Positions 44,423 through 54,018 of a stretch of 64,000 nucleotides of DNA are shown piece by piece. The DNA lies in contig NZ_JABBWV010000005.1 of NCBI RefSeq assembly GCF_012999535.1, positions 248,001 through 312,000 on the forward strand, written 5' to 3'. Position numbers and translations under genes: made by a program. How positions within the stretch are numbered: the stretch's first letter is position 1; every line of letters begins with the position of its first letter. The notes under the pieces are model-generated. The model was not told the DNA's origin. It did no database searches and worked only from the letters and a program-made list of their open reading frames with translations. This DNA comes from Microbispora sp. H11081 (lineage in GTDB: Bacteria; Actinomycetota; Actinomycetes; Streptosporangiales; Streptosporangiaceae).

Positions 44423-44908
44423 TCAGCGGCGGAGCCGGGTCACGGCGGCGTACAGGCTCAGGGAGAGGGCCGCCCAGGTCGCGGTGGCGATCGTGAGGGA
44501 CAGCCACAGCGGCCAGACGGTCACCGTGGCCGCCACGACGACGGCGAAGCCGATCAGGCCGAGGGCGCCGAAGGTCGCGCCCCCGACGTCCTGCCCGGCC
44601 TGGCGCTCACCTTCCTCCTTGGCGACGAGGGTGACGCTCGCCAGCAGGATCGCCGGAAACGCGAGGAAGAGCCCGCCCGCGCGCGGGCCGGCCAGCACGG
44701 ACACCACCCCGGCGAGCGCCGACACTCCGGCGCCGAACGCGAAGCGGACCGCCCAGTCGCGCCAGGGCGGCCGCCTCAGCTCACCGAGCCGCAGCCGCGC
44801 CCTGCGTCCGTCGCTGTGCTCATCACGGTGCTCGTCATGGTGCTCGTCATGGTGCTCGTTACGGCACCCGTCGCCGGGAGCCTGGCCGTCGCCACGACGG
44901 GCGCTCAC
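44423..44908 (-). CDS. DUF3147-like membrane protein with His/Asp/Glu-rich N-terminus
   Basis: A 161-residue protein. The first 40 residues include NEHHDEHHDEHRDEHSDG, a repeat that could bind metal. The rest has about four membrane segments (FAFGAGVSALAGVVSVLAGP, FLAFPAILLASVTLVAKEEG, IGFAVVVAATVTVWPLWLSL). The second segment with its Ala-Pro-Ala-like FPAILLASVTL resembles DUF3147. The GTG at 44908 overlaps the stop of the upstream gene as GTGA, so both are co-translated. Function is unknown. Confidence 0.7.
   Translation of the reverse strand: MSARRGDGQAPGDGCRNEHHDEHHDEHRDEHSDGRRARLRLGELRRPPWRDWAVRFAFGAGVSALAGVVSVLAGPRAGGLFLAFPAILLASVTLVAKEEGERQAGQDVGGATFGALGLIGFAVVVAATVTVWPLWLSLTIATATWAALSLSLYAAVTRLRR
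44817..44864 (-). repeat. Four tandem 12-bp units coding for a His-rich stretch
   Basis: Near-identical units (plus strand TGCTCGTCATGG and variants) run four times. Read on the minus strand they code for DEH-H/R/S blocks in the DUF3147-like protein. Confidence 0.85.
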
Positions 44909-45351
44909 GACAGGCGCACCGATGGCATGCCGAGGTCCAGGGACGGCGGCTGGGGCAGCGGCGCGGGGACCCCCGTGGTCCGTACGCCGAGCAGGCCCTG
45001 CGGCGCCAGCAGGTATCCCGCGGGCGCGACGACGCCCCACACGGCGAGCGCGGCCAACGCTCCCCACCACGCGCCCCACCTGCGCACCAGGGGAACGGCG
45101 ATCAGGCAGTAGAGGGTGAAACCGACCGCGCCGATCTGCATGCCACGGGCCGAGGCGAGGACGCCGGGCGCCCCGGCGATTCCGGCGGTGACGATGAGGC
45201 TGGCCAGGGCCACGGAAGGGGCGGCGCAGAAGACCCCGGCGAGCCTTTTGGGCGTCAGCGTCTGGGCCAGCGCCGCGAAGGCGAGCACGAAGACGCCTCC
45301 GGCCAGCGCCTTCAGGACGACCTCCACGACCAGGCCGGTGACCTCACCCAC
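44905..45351 (-). CDS. DUF3147-type membrane protein
   Basis: A 148-residue protein with four predicted membrane segments, including LAGGVFVLAFAALAQTL and FCAAPSVALASLIVTAGIAG, the latter matching the pattern of its downstream partner. GTG 45351 follows GGAGGGGG. It forms a two-gene unit with the overlapping downstream gene; together they probably make a heteromeric membrane protein. Function is unknown; it is divergent from kdp. Confidence 0.7.
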   Translation of the reverse strand: MGEVTGLVVEVVLKALAGGVFVLAFAALAQTLTPKRLAGVFCAAPSVALASLIVTAGIAGAPGVLASARGMQIGAVGFTLYCLIAVPLVRRWGAWWGALAALAVWGVVAPAGYLLAPQGLLGVRTTGVPAPLPQPPSLDLGMPSVRLS

Positions 45352-45592
45352 GCCGCGCCCCCTCCGCCGATCCGACACGTGTCCGGGGGGCGCCGCTCGC
45401 CGGTCGAACCGCGTTGATTTCCGGCGGGGACCTGCCCGAAACCCCCGGCGTGGGCCGCGTACAGAGGTCGTCAATACTCGGTTCGAACCCGTATGGAAGC
45501 CGTCAAGACCTGCCGAATTCCCCCGTAATCGGACTTTCCTTGTGCTGAGACCGTCGTACGCCGGCGGACGTAACCACAACCGGGGAGTGCGG

Positions 45593-45676
45593 ATGGCGGA
45601 TGTCATCTTCGTCGCTCTGACGATCGCGGTGTTCACGATCTTCGGACTGGTCGTGCGGGCGGTGGACCGCCTGTGA
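45593..45676 (+). CDS. 27-residue membrane peptide upstream of kdpF
   Basis: [20 protein letters not shown] followed by VRAVDRL: a single membrane helix with a short basic tail. The ribosome site GGGGAG precedes it and its stop overlaps the kdpF GTG as GTGA. Similar tiny frames ending in a K/R-x-x-D/E-R-L motif occur before kdpF in other actinobacteria. It may be an extra Kdp accessory subunit. Confidence 0.7.
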   Translation: MADVIFVALTIAVFTIFGLVVRAVDRL

Positions 45677-45762
45677 GCGTGACCAACGCCGTCGGCCTGG
45701 GGGTGGCCGCGGCGCTGCTGGTCTTCATGGTCGCGGCCCTGCTGTTCGCGGAGCGCTTCTGA
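45673..45762 (+). CDS. kdpF: K+-transporting ATPase subunit KdpF
   Basis: A 29-residue single-helix peptide ([29 protein letters not shown]) that stabilises the Kdp complex in E. coli. It overlaps the preceding peptide by 4 bases and kdpA by one base (TGATG). Confidence 0.85.
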   Translation: MSVTNAVGLGVAAALLVFMVAALLFAERF

Positions 45763-47423
45763 TGGGCGCGGCAGCGGCGGGGACCGTGCTCGTGCTGTCC
45801 GTCGTCGCGGTGCTCGCCGTCGTCTACCCGCTGCTGGGCGACTACATGTACCGCGTCTACACCGGCACGCGCCACAGCGCGGCCGAGCGCGTCGTCTACC
45901 GCCTCGCCGGCGTGCGGCCGGACGCCGAGCAGCCCTGGGCCGTCTACGCGCGGGCCCTGCTGGCCTTCTCCGCGGTCTCCGTGCTGGTCGTGTACGGCTT
46001 GCAGCGCCTGCAGGACCGGCTGGTCCTCGGCCTCGGACGGCCCCCGGTCCCCGCCCACGTCGCCTGGAACACGGCCGTCAGCTTCGTGACGAACACGAAC
46101 TGGCAGGCGTACCCGGGCGAGGTCGCCATGGGCCATCTGGTGCAGATGGCCGCGCTCGCGGTGCAGAACTTCGTGTCGGCGGCGGTCGGCATGGCCGTGG
46201 CGGTCGCGCTCGTGCGGGGGTTCGCCCGCAGGCAGGCCGACACCATCGGCAACTTCTGGGTGGATCTCGTCCGCGGCACGTTCCGGGTCCTGCTGCCGAT
46301 CGCGTTCGTGGCCGCGCTGGTCCTGGTCGCGGGGGGCGTGGTGCAGAACCTCGCGGGGCCACACGGGGTGACGACGCTGACCGGCGGCACCCAGGCGATC
46401 ACCGGGGGCCCGGTGGCGAGTCAGGAGGCCATCAAGGAGCTCGGCACCAACGGCGGCGGCTTCTACAACGCCAACTCCGCGCATCCCTTCGAGAACCCGT
46501 CGGGCTGGACGAACTGGCTGCAGATCGTCCTGCTGCTGGCGATCCCCGTCGCGCTGCCGCGCACGTTCGGCCGCCTGGTCGGCCAGGTGCGGCAGGGGCA
46601 CGCGATCCTCGCCGTCATGGTGGTGATCGCCCTGGTGAGCGTGCTCGCGACGAACGTCTTCGAGCTCTCCGGCGCGGCGACGGTCCCCCAGGCCGCGGGC
46701 GCGGCGATGGAGGGCAAGGAGGTCCGCTTCGGCGTGCCCGGCTCGGCCACGTTCGCCGCCGTCACCACGCTGACCTCGACCGGCGCCACCGACTCCGCCC
46801 ACGACTCGTTCACGCCGCTCGGCGGCATGATGACGATGCTGAACATGATGCTCGGCGAGGTCGCGCCGGGCGGCGCGGGATCCGGCCTGTACGGCATGCT
46901 CGTGCTGGCGGTGATCACCGTCTTCGTCGCCGGTCTGATGGTGGGCCGTACGCCGGAGTATCTCGGCAAGCGGATCGGCGCGCGCGAGATCAAGCTGGCC
47001 TCGCTCTACTTTCTGGTCACCCCGGCACTCGTGCTCGCGGGCACGGCCGCTGCGATGGGCAATCGGGCGGGTCTCGCGGCCATGCTGAACGGCGGGCCGC
47101 ACGGGCTTTCCGAGGTCCTCTACGCGTTCACCAGCGCGGCGGCCAACAACGGGTCGGCCTTCGCCGGGATCTCGGGGGGCTCGCCCTGGTGGTGCGTCGC
47201 GCTCGGCCTGTGCATGGCCTTCGGCCGGTTCCTGCCGATCGTCTTCATCCTCGCCCTGGCCGGGTCGCTGGCCAGGCAGGCGCCGGTGCCGGCCTCCGCG
47301 GGGACGCTGCCCACCCACCGCGCGCAGTTCGTCGGGATGGTGGCCGGAGTCACCGTCATCCTCGTCGCCCTCACGTTCCTGCCGGCGCTCGCGCTCGCGC
47401 CGCTCGCGGAAGGACTGTCCTGA
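45762..47423 (+). CDS. kdpA: K+-transporting ATPase subunit A
   Basis: A 553-residue membrane protein forming the K+ channel-like subunit. Selectivity-filter-like loops are visible as [34 protein letters not shown] and [15 protein letters not shown]. About ten membrane segments. Starts on the kdpF stop and ends on the kdpB start by one-base overlaps. Confidence 0.97.
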   Translation: MGAAAAGTVLVLSVVAVLAVVYPLLGDYMYRVYTGTRHSAAERVVYRLAGVRPDAEQPWAVYARALLAFSAVSVLVVYGLQRLQDRLVLGLGRPPVPAHVAWNTAVSFVTNTNWQAYPGEVAMGHLVQMAALAVQNFVSAAVGMAVAVALVRGFARRQADTIGNFWVDLVRGTFRVLLPIAFVAALVLVAGGVVQNLAGPHGVTTLTGGTQAITGGPVASQEAIKELGTNGGGFYNANSAHPFENPSGWTNWLQIVLLLAIPVALPRTFGRLVGQVRQGHAILAVMVVIALVSVLATNVFELSGAATVPQAAGAAMEGKEVRFGVPGSATFAAVTTLTSTGATDSAHDSFTPLGGMMTMLNMMLGEVAPGGAGSGLYGMLVLAVITVFVAGLMVGRTPEYLGKRIGAREIKLASLYFLVTPALVLAGTAAAMGNRAGLAAMLNGGPHGLSEVLYAFTSAAANNGSAFAGISGGSPWWCVALGLCMAFGRFLPIVFILALAGSLARQAPVPASAGTLPTHRAQFVGMVAGVTVILVALTFLPALALAPLAEGLS

Positions 47424-49567
47424 TGCCGGGCCCGGCGGGGCGCGGGGGTAGCGGCCTGCTCGATCCCCGGCAGCTCGTGCGGTCGCTGCCCGACGCCGTA
47501 CGCAAGCTCAACCCGGCGGCGCTGTGGCGCAACCCCGTCATGTTCGTCGTCGAGATCGGCGCGTTCCTCACCACGGGCCTGGCGATCGCCACCCCTTCGG
47601 CGTTCTCCTGGGCGATCACGGTCTGGCTGTGGCTGACCGTGGTGTTCGCCACCCTGGCCGAGGCGGTGGCGGAGGGGCGGGGCAAGGCCCAGGCCGCCAC
47701 TTTGCGGGCGTCCAGGCGCGACACCACGGCCCGGCGCCTGCGAGAACCCCGGGAACCCGGCACCTGGGATCCGGGCACCTGGGATTCGGGCACCTGGGAT
47801 TCGGGCGCGTGGGACGTCGTCGGCGCCCAGGACCTGCGGCAGGGCGACCTGGTGGTCGTCGAGGCCGGCGAGGTCATCCCGGGCGACGGCGACGTGGTCG
47901 AGGGCATCGCCAGCGTGGACGAGTCGGCCATCACCGGGGAGTCCGCGCCGGTGATCCGCGAGTCAGGCGGTGACCGTTCCGCCGTCACGGGCGGCACGAA
48001 GGTCCTGTCGGACCGGATCATCGTACGGATCACCGGCAAGCCGGGGGAGAGCTTCGTCGACCGGATGATCGCCCTGGTCGAGGGGGCGGACCGGCAGAAG
48101 ACCCCCAACGAGATCGCGCTCAACATCCTGCTGGCCGCGCTCACGGTGATCTTCCTGGTCGCCACGGTGACGATGCAGCCGCTGGCGATCTACTCCAAGG
48201 CCCAGAACCCCGGCATGCCGGACACTGCCGCGCTCGGCGCCGACGGGGTGAGCGGGGTCGTACTCGTGTCGCTGCTGGTCTGCCTGATCCCGACCACGAT
48301 CGGGGCGTTGCTGTCGGCCATCGGCATCGCCGGCATGGACCGCCTGGTGCAGCGCAACGTGCTGGCCATGAGCGGGCGGGCGGTGGAGGCGGCCGGCGAC
48401 GTCGGCACGCTGCTGCTGGACAAGACCGGCACGATCACGCTGGGCAACCGGCAGGCGTCGCAGTTCGTCCCCGCAGAGGGCGTCCCCGAGCTCGACCTGG
48501 CCGAGGCGGCGCAGCTGGCGAGCCTGGCCGACGAGACCCCCGAGGGGCGTTCGATCGTCGTGCACGCCAAGCAAGCCTACGACCTGCGTGAACGCCGGCC
48601 GGGAGAGCTGGCCCACGCGGAGTGGATCGCGTTCACCGCCCAGACCCGCATGTCGGGGGTGAACGTGGACGGCCGGCAGGTCCGCAAGGGCGCCGCGACC
48701 TCGGTGATGAAGTGGGTGCGCGACAACGGTGGCCACCCCACCGGGCACGTTGGGCACCTCGTGGACGGGATCTCCGCCTCGGGCGGCACGCCGCTCGTCG
48801 TCGGCGAGGTGCGCGGCGGCACGGCCAGGGTGCTCGGGGTGATCCATCTCAAGGACGTGGTCAAACAGGGCATGCGGGAGCGGTTCGACGAGATGCGCCG
48901 GATGGGCATCCGCACCATCATGATCACGGGCGACAACCCGATGACGGCGGGGGCCATCGCCCGCGAGGCGGGGGTGGACGACTTCCTGGCCGAGGCGACG
49001 CCGGAGGACAAGCTCGCGCTGATCCGCAAGGAGCAGGAGGGCGGGCGGCTGGTGGCGATGACCGGCGACGGCACCAACGACGCCCCGGCGCTGGCGCAGG
49101 CCGACGTAGGTGTGGCGATGAACACCGGCACCTCCGCCGCCAAGGAGGCCGGGAACATGGTCGACCTCGACTCCAACCCGACCAAGCTCATCGAGATCGT
49201 CGAGATCGGCAAGCAACTGCTGATCACGCGGGGGGCGCTGACCACGTTCTCGATCGCCAACGACATCGCCAAGTATTTCGCGATCATCCCGGCCGTGTTC
49301 GCGGCGGTCTATCCGGGCCTGGACACGCTGAACGTCATGCGGTTGCACAGCCCGCAGTCGGCCATCCTGTCGGCGGTCGTCTTCAACGCCCTGGTGATCG
49401 TGGCCCTCATCCCCCTGGCCCTGCGCGGTGTGCGCTACCGGCCGTCCAGCGCCTCGAAGCTGCTCAGCCGCAACCTCTACGTCTACGGTCTCGGCGGCGT
49501 CGTCACGCCGTTCGTCGGAATCAAGCTCATCGACCTGCTTGTCCGGTTCCTCCCGGGGATGTCCTGA
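47423..49567 (+). CDS. kdpB: K+-transporting ATPase ATP-binding subunit B
   Basis: A 714-residue P-type ATPase. Phosphorylated D333 in [12 protein letters not shown], actuator TGES in AITGESAPV, hinge [10 protein letters not shown]. It powers K+ uptake through KdpA at low external K+. Between the second membrane segment and the actuator domain lies an unusual tandem insertion, [19 protein letters not shown], encoded by 15-bp repeats at 47759-47818. Start and stop overlap kdpA and kdpC by one base. Confidence 0.97.
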   Translation: MPGPAGRGGSGLLDPRQLVRSLPDAVRKLNPAALWRNPVMFVVEIGAFLTTGLAIATPSAFSWAITVWLWLTVVFATLAEAVAEGRGKAQAATLRASRRDTTARRLREPREPGTWDPGTWDSGTWDSGAWDVVGAQDLRQGDLVVVEAGEVIPGDGDVVEGIASVDESAITGESAPVIRESGGDRSAVTGGTKVLSDRIIVRITGKPGESFVDRMIALVEGADRQKTPNEIALNILLAALTVIFLVATVTMQPLAIYSKAQNPGMPDTAALGADGVSGVVLVSLLVCLIPTTIGALLSAIGIAGMDRLVQRNVLAMSGRAVEAAGDVGTLLLDKTGTITLGNRQASQFVPAEGVPELDLAEAAQLASLADETPEGRSIVVHAKQAYDLRERRPGELAHAEWIAFTAQTRMSGVNVDGRQVRKGAATSVMKWVRDNGGHPTGHVGHLVDGISASGGTPLVVGEVRGGTARVLGVIHLKDVVKQGMRERFDEMRRMGIRTIMITGDNPMTAGAIAREAGVDDFLAEATPEDKLALIRKEQEGGRLVAMTGDGTNDAPALAQADVGVAMNTGTSAAKEAGNMVDLDSNPTKLIEIVEIGKQLLITRGALTTFSIANDIAKYFAIIPAVFAAVYPGLDTLNVMRLHSPQSAILSAVVFNALVIVALIPLALRGVRYRPSSASKLLSRNLYVYGLGGVVTPFVGIKLIDLLVRFLPGMS
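47759..47818 (+). repeat. Four 15-bp units inside kdpB
   Basis: GGCACCTGGGATTCG-like units, four in a row (the middle ones identical, the last diverged), encode GTWD(P/S) repeats in the cytoplasmic loop of KdpB. Confidence 0.92.
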
Positions 49568-50445
49568 TGGCTGGAAACCTGATGGAACGCCTGCCGAAGC
49601 CGCTGCGCCCGCACCTCGCGGCGGTCCGGGTCCTCGCCGTGCTGACGGTGATACTCGGCGGGCTGTATCCCCTGCTGGTCACCGGCGTCGCCCGGGTCCT
49701 GCTCCCCCACCGCGCGGGCGGCTCGATCGTGCGCGCGGACGGCAGGGACGTGGGCAGCGCCCTCATCGGCCAGAGCTTCACCGGCAGGGACGGGGCCCCG
49801 GTCAGGAAGTACTTCCAGAGCCGTCCATCGGCGGGCGGCTACGACCCGCTGGCCTCGGGCGCGAGCAACCTCGGCCCGCAGGACGTCGTCGACCTGCCGC
49901 CGGACCCCCGGGCGGCGGACCAGGCCGCGAGGAAGGGCAGGGCCTCCCTGCTCACCCAGGTGTGCGCCCGGTCCAAGGCGGTGGGCGAACTGGAGGGCGT
50001 CAGCGGGGCCAGGCCGTACTGCACCCCGGACGGCGTCGGCGCGGTGCTCAAGGTCTTCCCCGCAGTCGGCGCGCCCACCCGGGTCGTCAGCGTCAACCAG
50101 CCGTGCCCGGCCGCGCCGTTCGTCGCCGCGTACCAGGGCGTGCGGGTCGAGTGCGGCCGACGCGGCGAGGACTACTCGGCCGGACGTACGGTGGCGGTGC
50201 GGGGAGACGCCCACGCGGTCGTGCCGCCGGACGCGGTGACGGCGAGCGGCAGCGGACTCGACCCGCACATCTCCGTCGCGTACGCCGAGTTGCAGGCCCC
50301 ACGGGTGGCCGGGGCACGCGGGCTGGACGTGCGCAGGGTGCGGGCACTGGTCAGGGCGCACACGACCGGCCGTGCCCTCGGCTTCATGGGGGAGCCCGTG
50401 GTGAACGTGCTGGAGCTCAATCTGGCCCTCGACAGGGAGAGGTGA
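49567..50445 (+). CDS. kdpC: K+-transporting ATPase subunit C, long form
   Basis: KdpC is the single-pass accessory subunit that increases nucleotide affinity. One N-terminal membrane segment (LAAVRVLAVLTVILGGLYPL) is followed by YFQSRPSAGGYDPLASGASN and the C-terminal GSGLDPHIS and VNVLELNLAL motifs. At 292 residues it is about 100 longer than E. coli KdpC. The extra stretch (about 120-225) holds cysteines in VCARSK, RPYCTPDG, QPCPAA and VECGRR that could form disulfides outside the membrane. Confidence 0.93.
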   Translation: MAGNLMERLPKPLRPHLAAVRVLAVLTVILGGLYPLLVTGVARVLLPHRAGGSIVRADGRDVGSALIGQSFTGRDGAPVRKYFQSRPSAGGYDPLASGASNLGPQDVVDLPPDPRAADQAARKGRASLLTQVCARSKAVGELEGVSGARPYCTPDGVGAVLKVFPAVGAPTRVVSVNQPCPAAPFVAAYQGVRVECGRRGEDYSAGRTVAVRGDAHAVVPPDAVTASGSGLDPHISVAYAELQAPRVAGARGLDVRRVRALVRAHTTGRALGFMGEPVVNVLELNLALDRER

Positions 50446-50451
50446 GCGGCC

Positions 50452-53037
50452 ATGCCACGCGGGCGGCTGCGGATCTACCTCGGCGCGGCACCGGGGGTCG
50501 GCAAGACGTACGCGATGCTCTGCGAGGGGCACCGCCGCGGGGAACGCGGCACGGACGTCGTGGTCGGCCTGGTGGAGACCCACGGCCGTGTGCGCACCGA
50601 GCGGCTGCTGGAAGGGCTGGAAATCGTGCCCCGCAGGACGCTGACGTACCGCGGGGTGGTCTTCACCGAGCTGGACGTCGAGGCGGTCATCGCCCGGCGG
50701 CCCCAGGTCGCCCTGGTCGACGAGCTGGCGCACACCAACGTGCCCGGTTCGCGCAACGCCAAGCGCTGGCAGGACGTCGTCGAGCTCCTCGACGCCGGCA
50801 TCGACGTGATCTCCACCGTGAACATCCAGCACCTGGAGTCGGTCAACGACGTCGTCCAGCACATCACCGGCGTCCCGCAGCGCGAGACCGTGCCCGACGA
50901 GGTCGTACGGCGGGCCGACCAGGTCGAGCTGGTCGACATGACCCCCGAGGCGCTGCGGCGGCGGCTCGCGCACGGCAACGTGTACCTGCCGGAGAAGGTG
51001 GACGCCGCGCTCGCCAACTACTTCCGCGTCGGCAACCTCACCGCGCTGCGCGAGCTGGCCCTGCTGTGGCTCGCCGACGAGGTGGACGAGCAGCTCGACC
51101 GCTACCGCGCCGAGCACGGCATCGCCGACACGTGGGAGGCGCGCGAGCGGGTCGTCGTCGCGCTGACCGGGGGCCCCGAGGGCGACACCCTCGTCCGGCG
51201 GGCCGCCCGCATCGCCGCCCGCACCAAGGGCGCTGACCTGCTCGCCGTCCACGTCATCCGCGCGGACGGGCTGGACGGGGGCGATCCCGCGCTGCTGGCG
51301 CGCCAGCGCGCCCTCGTGGAGAGCATGGGCGGCACCTACCACCAGGTGGTGGGCGACGACGTGCCGCGGGCGCTGCTGGAGTTCGCCCGCGGCGTCAACG
51401 CCACCCAGCTCGTGCTCGGCGCCTCCAGGCGCGGCCGGTTCGCCCAGGTCTTCAGCAGGGGGGTGGGCGTAGAGACGACCGCGATGTCCGGCTCGATCGA
51501 CGTCCACATGATCACGCACGAGCACGCCAAGAAGGGGCGGGAGAGCCCGCAGCGGTCGCGGGCGGCGCTCACCCGCAGGCGCAGGCTGGCGGGGTGGGCC
51601 GCCGCCCTCACCGGGTTGCCGCTGCTCGCCGTCGTCCTGCTGCCCTTCCGGGGCACGCTGGCGCTGCCGAGCTTCATCCTGCTGTTCCTGACCAGCGTCG
51701 TGGGCGTGGCGCTGATCGGCGGCATGTGGCCGGCGATCACGGCGGCGGTCGCCGCCTCCCTGCTGCTCAACTTCTTCTTCACCCCGCCGACGCACACCCT
51801 GACGATCGCCAACCCGGAGAACCTCTTCGCCCTGGTCGTCTTCGTGTTCGTCGCGGCGGCGGTCAGCATGATCGTGGATGTCGCGGCCCGCCGTACGAGG
51901 GAGGCGGCCCGCGCCGGGGCGGACGCGGAGATCCTGTCCGCGCTGGCCGGGCACGTGCTGCGCGGCGAGGCCGCCGTGCTCTCCCTGCTCGCGCGTACGC
52001 GGGAGACGTTCGGCCTGGCCTCGGTCACGCTGCTGGAACGGCGCCGCGAGGCGGGGCAGGGACCTGACGACCGGTCCGACCCGGCGTCCTGGCGGATCAT
52101 CGCCACGTCGGGAGGAGAGCCGTGCATCTGCCCGGACGCCGCCGACGCCGACGTGGACGTCGACAGCGGCGACCTCGTGCTCGCCGCGCGCGGCCGGCTG
52201 CTCGACGCATCCGAGCGCCGGGTGATCGAGGCGTTCGCCGCGCAGGTGGCCGTCGCGCTGCGGCAGGAACGGCTGGAGGAGGAGGCAGGGCAGGTCGGGT
52301 CGCTCGCCGAGGCCGACAGGATGCGCACCGCGCTGCTCGCCGCGGTCAGCCACGACCTGCGCACCCCACTGGCCGCCGCGAAGGCCGCCGTGGAGAGCCT
52401 GCGCGCCACCGACGTCGAGTGGTCCGCCATGGACCGCGCCGAACTGCTGGAGACCGCGGACGAGTCGCTGGCCAAGCTCGACCGCCTGGTGGCGAACCTG
52501 CTCGACATGAGCCGCCTGCAGGCGGGGGTGCTGGGCGTGGCCGCGCAGCCGGTCGCCGTCGAGGAGATCGTGCCCCGGGCGCTCGACGACCTCGGGCCGC
52601 TCGCGGGCGAGGTGAGGATCGACATCCCGCACGACCTCCCCGAGGTCGTCGCCGACCCGGCGCTGCTCGAACGCGTGCTCGCCAACGTCGTCGCCAACGC
52701 CGTCCGCTACACCCCCGCGGGGGAGAGCGTGCTCGTCACCGCCAGCAGGTACGGCGAGCGGGCCGAGATCCGGATAATCGACCGTGGGCCCGGCGTGCCC
52801 CCCGACGCCTACGACCGGATCTTCCTGCCGTTCCAGCGTCAAGGGGACAGGGACAACCACACCGGGGTCGGGCTTGGCCTGGCCCTGGCACGCGGGCTGA
52901 CCGAGGCGATGGGAGGAGAGCTGACACCCGACGAGACCCCAGGGGGAGGGCTGACCATGGTCGTCACCCTGCCCGTCGCCGTGCACACCGACGAGACGCC
53001 CGGGCTTCCGCTGGAGCTGGGCGGTGGAGCGCCATGA
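50452..53037 (+). CDS. kdpD: Sensor histidine kinase KdpD
   Basis: An 861-residue sensor. The N-terminal KdpD domain has Walker A-like GAAPGVGKTYAM, then a USP domain (ADLLAVHVIRADG), four membrane segments (about 380-475), a GAF-like region, HisKA with SHDLRTPLAAAKAAVESL and a HATPase with NVVANAVRYTPAGES and DRGPGVPPDAYDRIF. It senses K+ or turgor and in some bacteria c-di-AMP. It overlaps kdpE by 4 bases. Confidence 0.96.
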   Translation: MPRGRLRIYLGAAPGVGKTYAMLCEGHRRGERGTDVVVGLVETHGRVRTERLLEGLEIVPRRTLTYRGVVFTELDVEAVIARRPQVALVDELAHTNVPGSRNAKRWQDVVELLDAGIDVISTVNIQHLESVNDVVQHITGVPQRETVPDEVVRRADQVELVDMTPEALRRRLAHGNVYLPEKVDAALANYFRVGNLTALRELALLWLADEVDEQLDRYRAEHGIADTWEARERVVVALTGGPEGDTLVRRAARIAARTKGADLLAVHVIRADGLDGGDPALLARQRALVESMGGTYHQVVGDDVPRALLEFARGVNATQLVLGASRRGRFAQVFSRGVGVETTAMSGSIDVHMITHEHAKKGRESPQRSRAALTRRRRLAGWAAALTGLPLLAVVLLPFRGTLALPSFILLFLTSVVGVALIGGMWPAITAAVAASLLLNFFFTPPTHTLTIANPENLFALVVFVFVAAAVSMIVDVAARRTREAARAGADAEILSALAGHVLRGEAAVLSLLARTRETFGLASVTLLERRREAGQGPDDRSDPASWRIIATSGGEPCICPDAADADVDVDSGDLVLAARGRLLDASERRVIEAFAAQVAVALRQERLEEEAGQVGSLAEADRMRTALLAAVSHDLRTPLAAAKAAVESLRATDVEWSAMDRAELLETADESLAKLDRLVANLLDMSRLQAGVLGVAAQPVAVEEIVPRALDDLGPLAGEVRIDIPHDLPEVVADPALLERVLANVVANAVRYTPAGESVLVTASRYGERAEIRIIDRGPGVPPDAYDRIFLPFQRQGDRDNHTGVGLGLALARGLTEAMGGELTPDETPGGGLTMVVTLPVAVHTDETPGLPLELGGGAP

Positions 53038-53702
53038 GCCGGATCCTCGTCGTCGACGACGAGCCGCAGATCCTGCGCGCCTTGCGGATCAACCTCGCCG
53101 CGCGCGGATACGAGGTCGCCGTCGCGGTCGACGGCGGCTCGGCGCTGCGCGAGGCCGCGGACCGGCGCCCCGACCTGATCGTGCTGGACCTCGGGCTGCC
53201 CGACATGGACGGAGTCGACGTCATCCACGGAGTGCGCGGGTGGAGCACCGTGCCGATCATCGTGCTGTCCGGGCGCACCGGCAACCAGGACAAGATCGAC
53301 GCGCTGGACGCCGGGGCGGACGACTACGTCACCAAGCCCTTCGGGGTGGACGAACTGCTGGCCCGCGTGCGGGCGGTCACCCGGCGCACCGGTTCCAGGG
53401 AGAGCGAGCCCGCCCGCGTGCGGATCGGGGACCACGAGGTCGACCTGGCGGGCAAGACCGTCTCAGGCGACGTACGGCTGACCCCGACCGAGTGGCGCAT
53501 CCTCGAACTGCTCGTCCGCAACCCCGGCAAGCTGATCGGCCAGCGGCAGTTGCTGAGCGAGGTATGGGGCGTGCGGTACGTCAAGGAGACGCACTACCTG
53601 CGCCAGTACATGGCCCAGCTCAGGCGCAAGCTGGAGAAGGACCCCGCCCATCCCGTCCACCTGATCACCGAGCCGGGCATGGGCTACCGCTTCGTCCCCT
53701 GA
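53034..53702 (+). CDS. kdpE: Response regulator KdpE
   Basis: A 222-residue OmpR-type regulator: receiver with D52 in LIVLDLGLPDMDG and conserved KPFG, then a winged-helix domain (LTPTEWRILELLVRNPGKLI; YLRQYMAQLRRKLEKDP). It activates kdp expression under K+ limitation. Being in the same operon as its targets, it should form a positive loop. It ends with GMGYRFVP. Confidence 0.97.
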   Translation: MSRILVVDDEPQILRALRINLAARGYEVAVAVDGGSALREAADRRPDLIVLDLGLPDMDGVDVIHGVRGWSTVPIIVLSGRTGNQDKIDALDAGADDYVTKPFGVDELLARVRAVTRRTGSRESEPARVRIGDHEVDLAGKTVSGDVRLTPTEWRILELLVRNPGKLIGQRQLLSEVWGVRYVKETHYLRQYMAQLRRKLEKDPAHPVHLITEPGMGYRFVP

Positions 53703-53758
53703 CGCGCCGTCGCGGGAGCGCGGGAATGTCGGTCGCGTGCGGAAGAATCGCTTGCATC

Positions 53759-53968
53759 ATGACCCCCACCACCGCGCCGATCGAGGTGCCCACCCGTTCC
53801 CTGCCGGTCGAGCTGGTCGACGGTCCCGGGGGCAGGCTCTACCTGCTCCCCTTCGCGCCGCTCACCGCGGACGACTGCGAGGCCCTGTCGGCGCTCCTCG
53901 CAGCCCGGGCCGCCGCCGTACGGCGAAACGAATCCGCCGCTGCCCAGCCGGAGACGTTCGCGGGCTGA
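53759..53968 (+). CDS. Hypothetical 69-residue protein
   Basis: MTPTTAPIEVPTRSLPVELV then DGPGGRLYLLPFAPLTADD: a small soluble protein with an Ala/Arg-rich helix at the end. No family recognised. ATG 53759 or the in-frame ATG 53726 (adding 11 residues) could start it; neither has a strong ribosome site. It lies 56 bases after kdpE and may ride on the kdp transcript. Confidence 0.5.
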   Translation: MTPTTAPIEVPTRSLPVELVDGPGGRLYLLPFAPLTADDCEALSALLAARAAAVRRNESAAAQPETFAG

Positions 53969-54018
53969 CGACGCCGGCCGCGTCGCGCGCGGCACCCTGC
54001 CGAGGCGGGAGCAACGGC

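Noticed and set aside
44253..44507. 84-codon minus-strand frame between cydA and the DUF3147-like genes
   Set aside because: Overlaps the neighbouring gene, no ribosome site and no recognisable family.
45352..45592. c-di-AMP riboswitch or other RNA leader before kdp
   Set aside because: No conserved riboswitch core could be recognised by eye; a covariance-model search would be needed.
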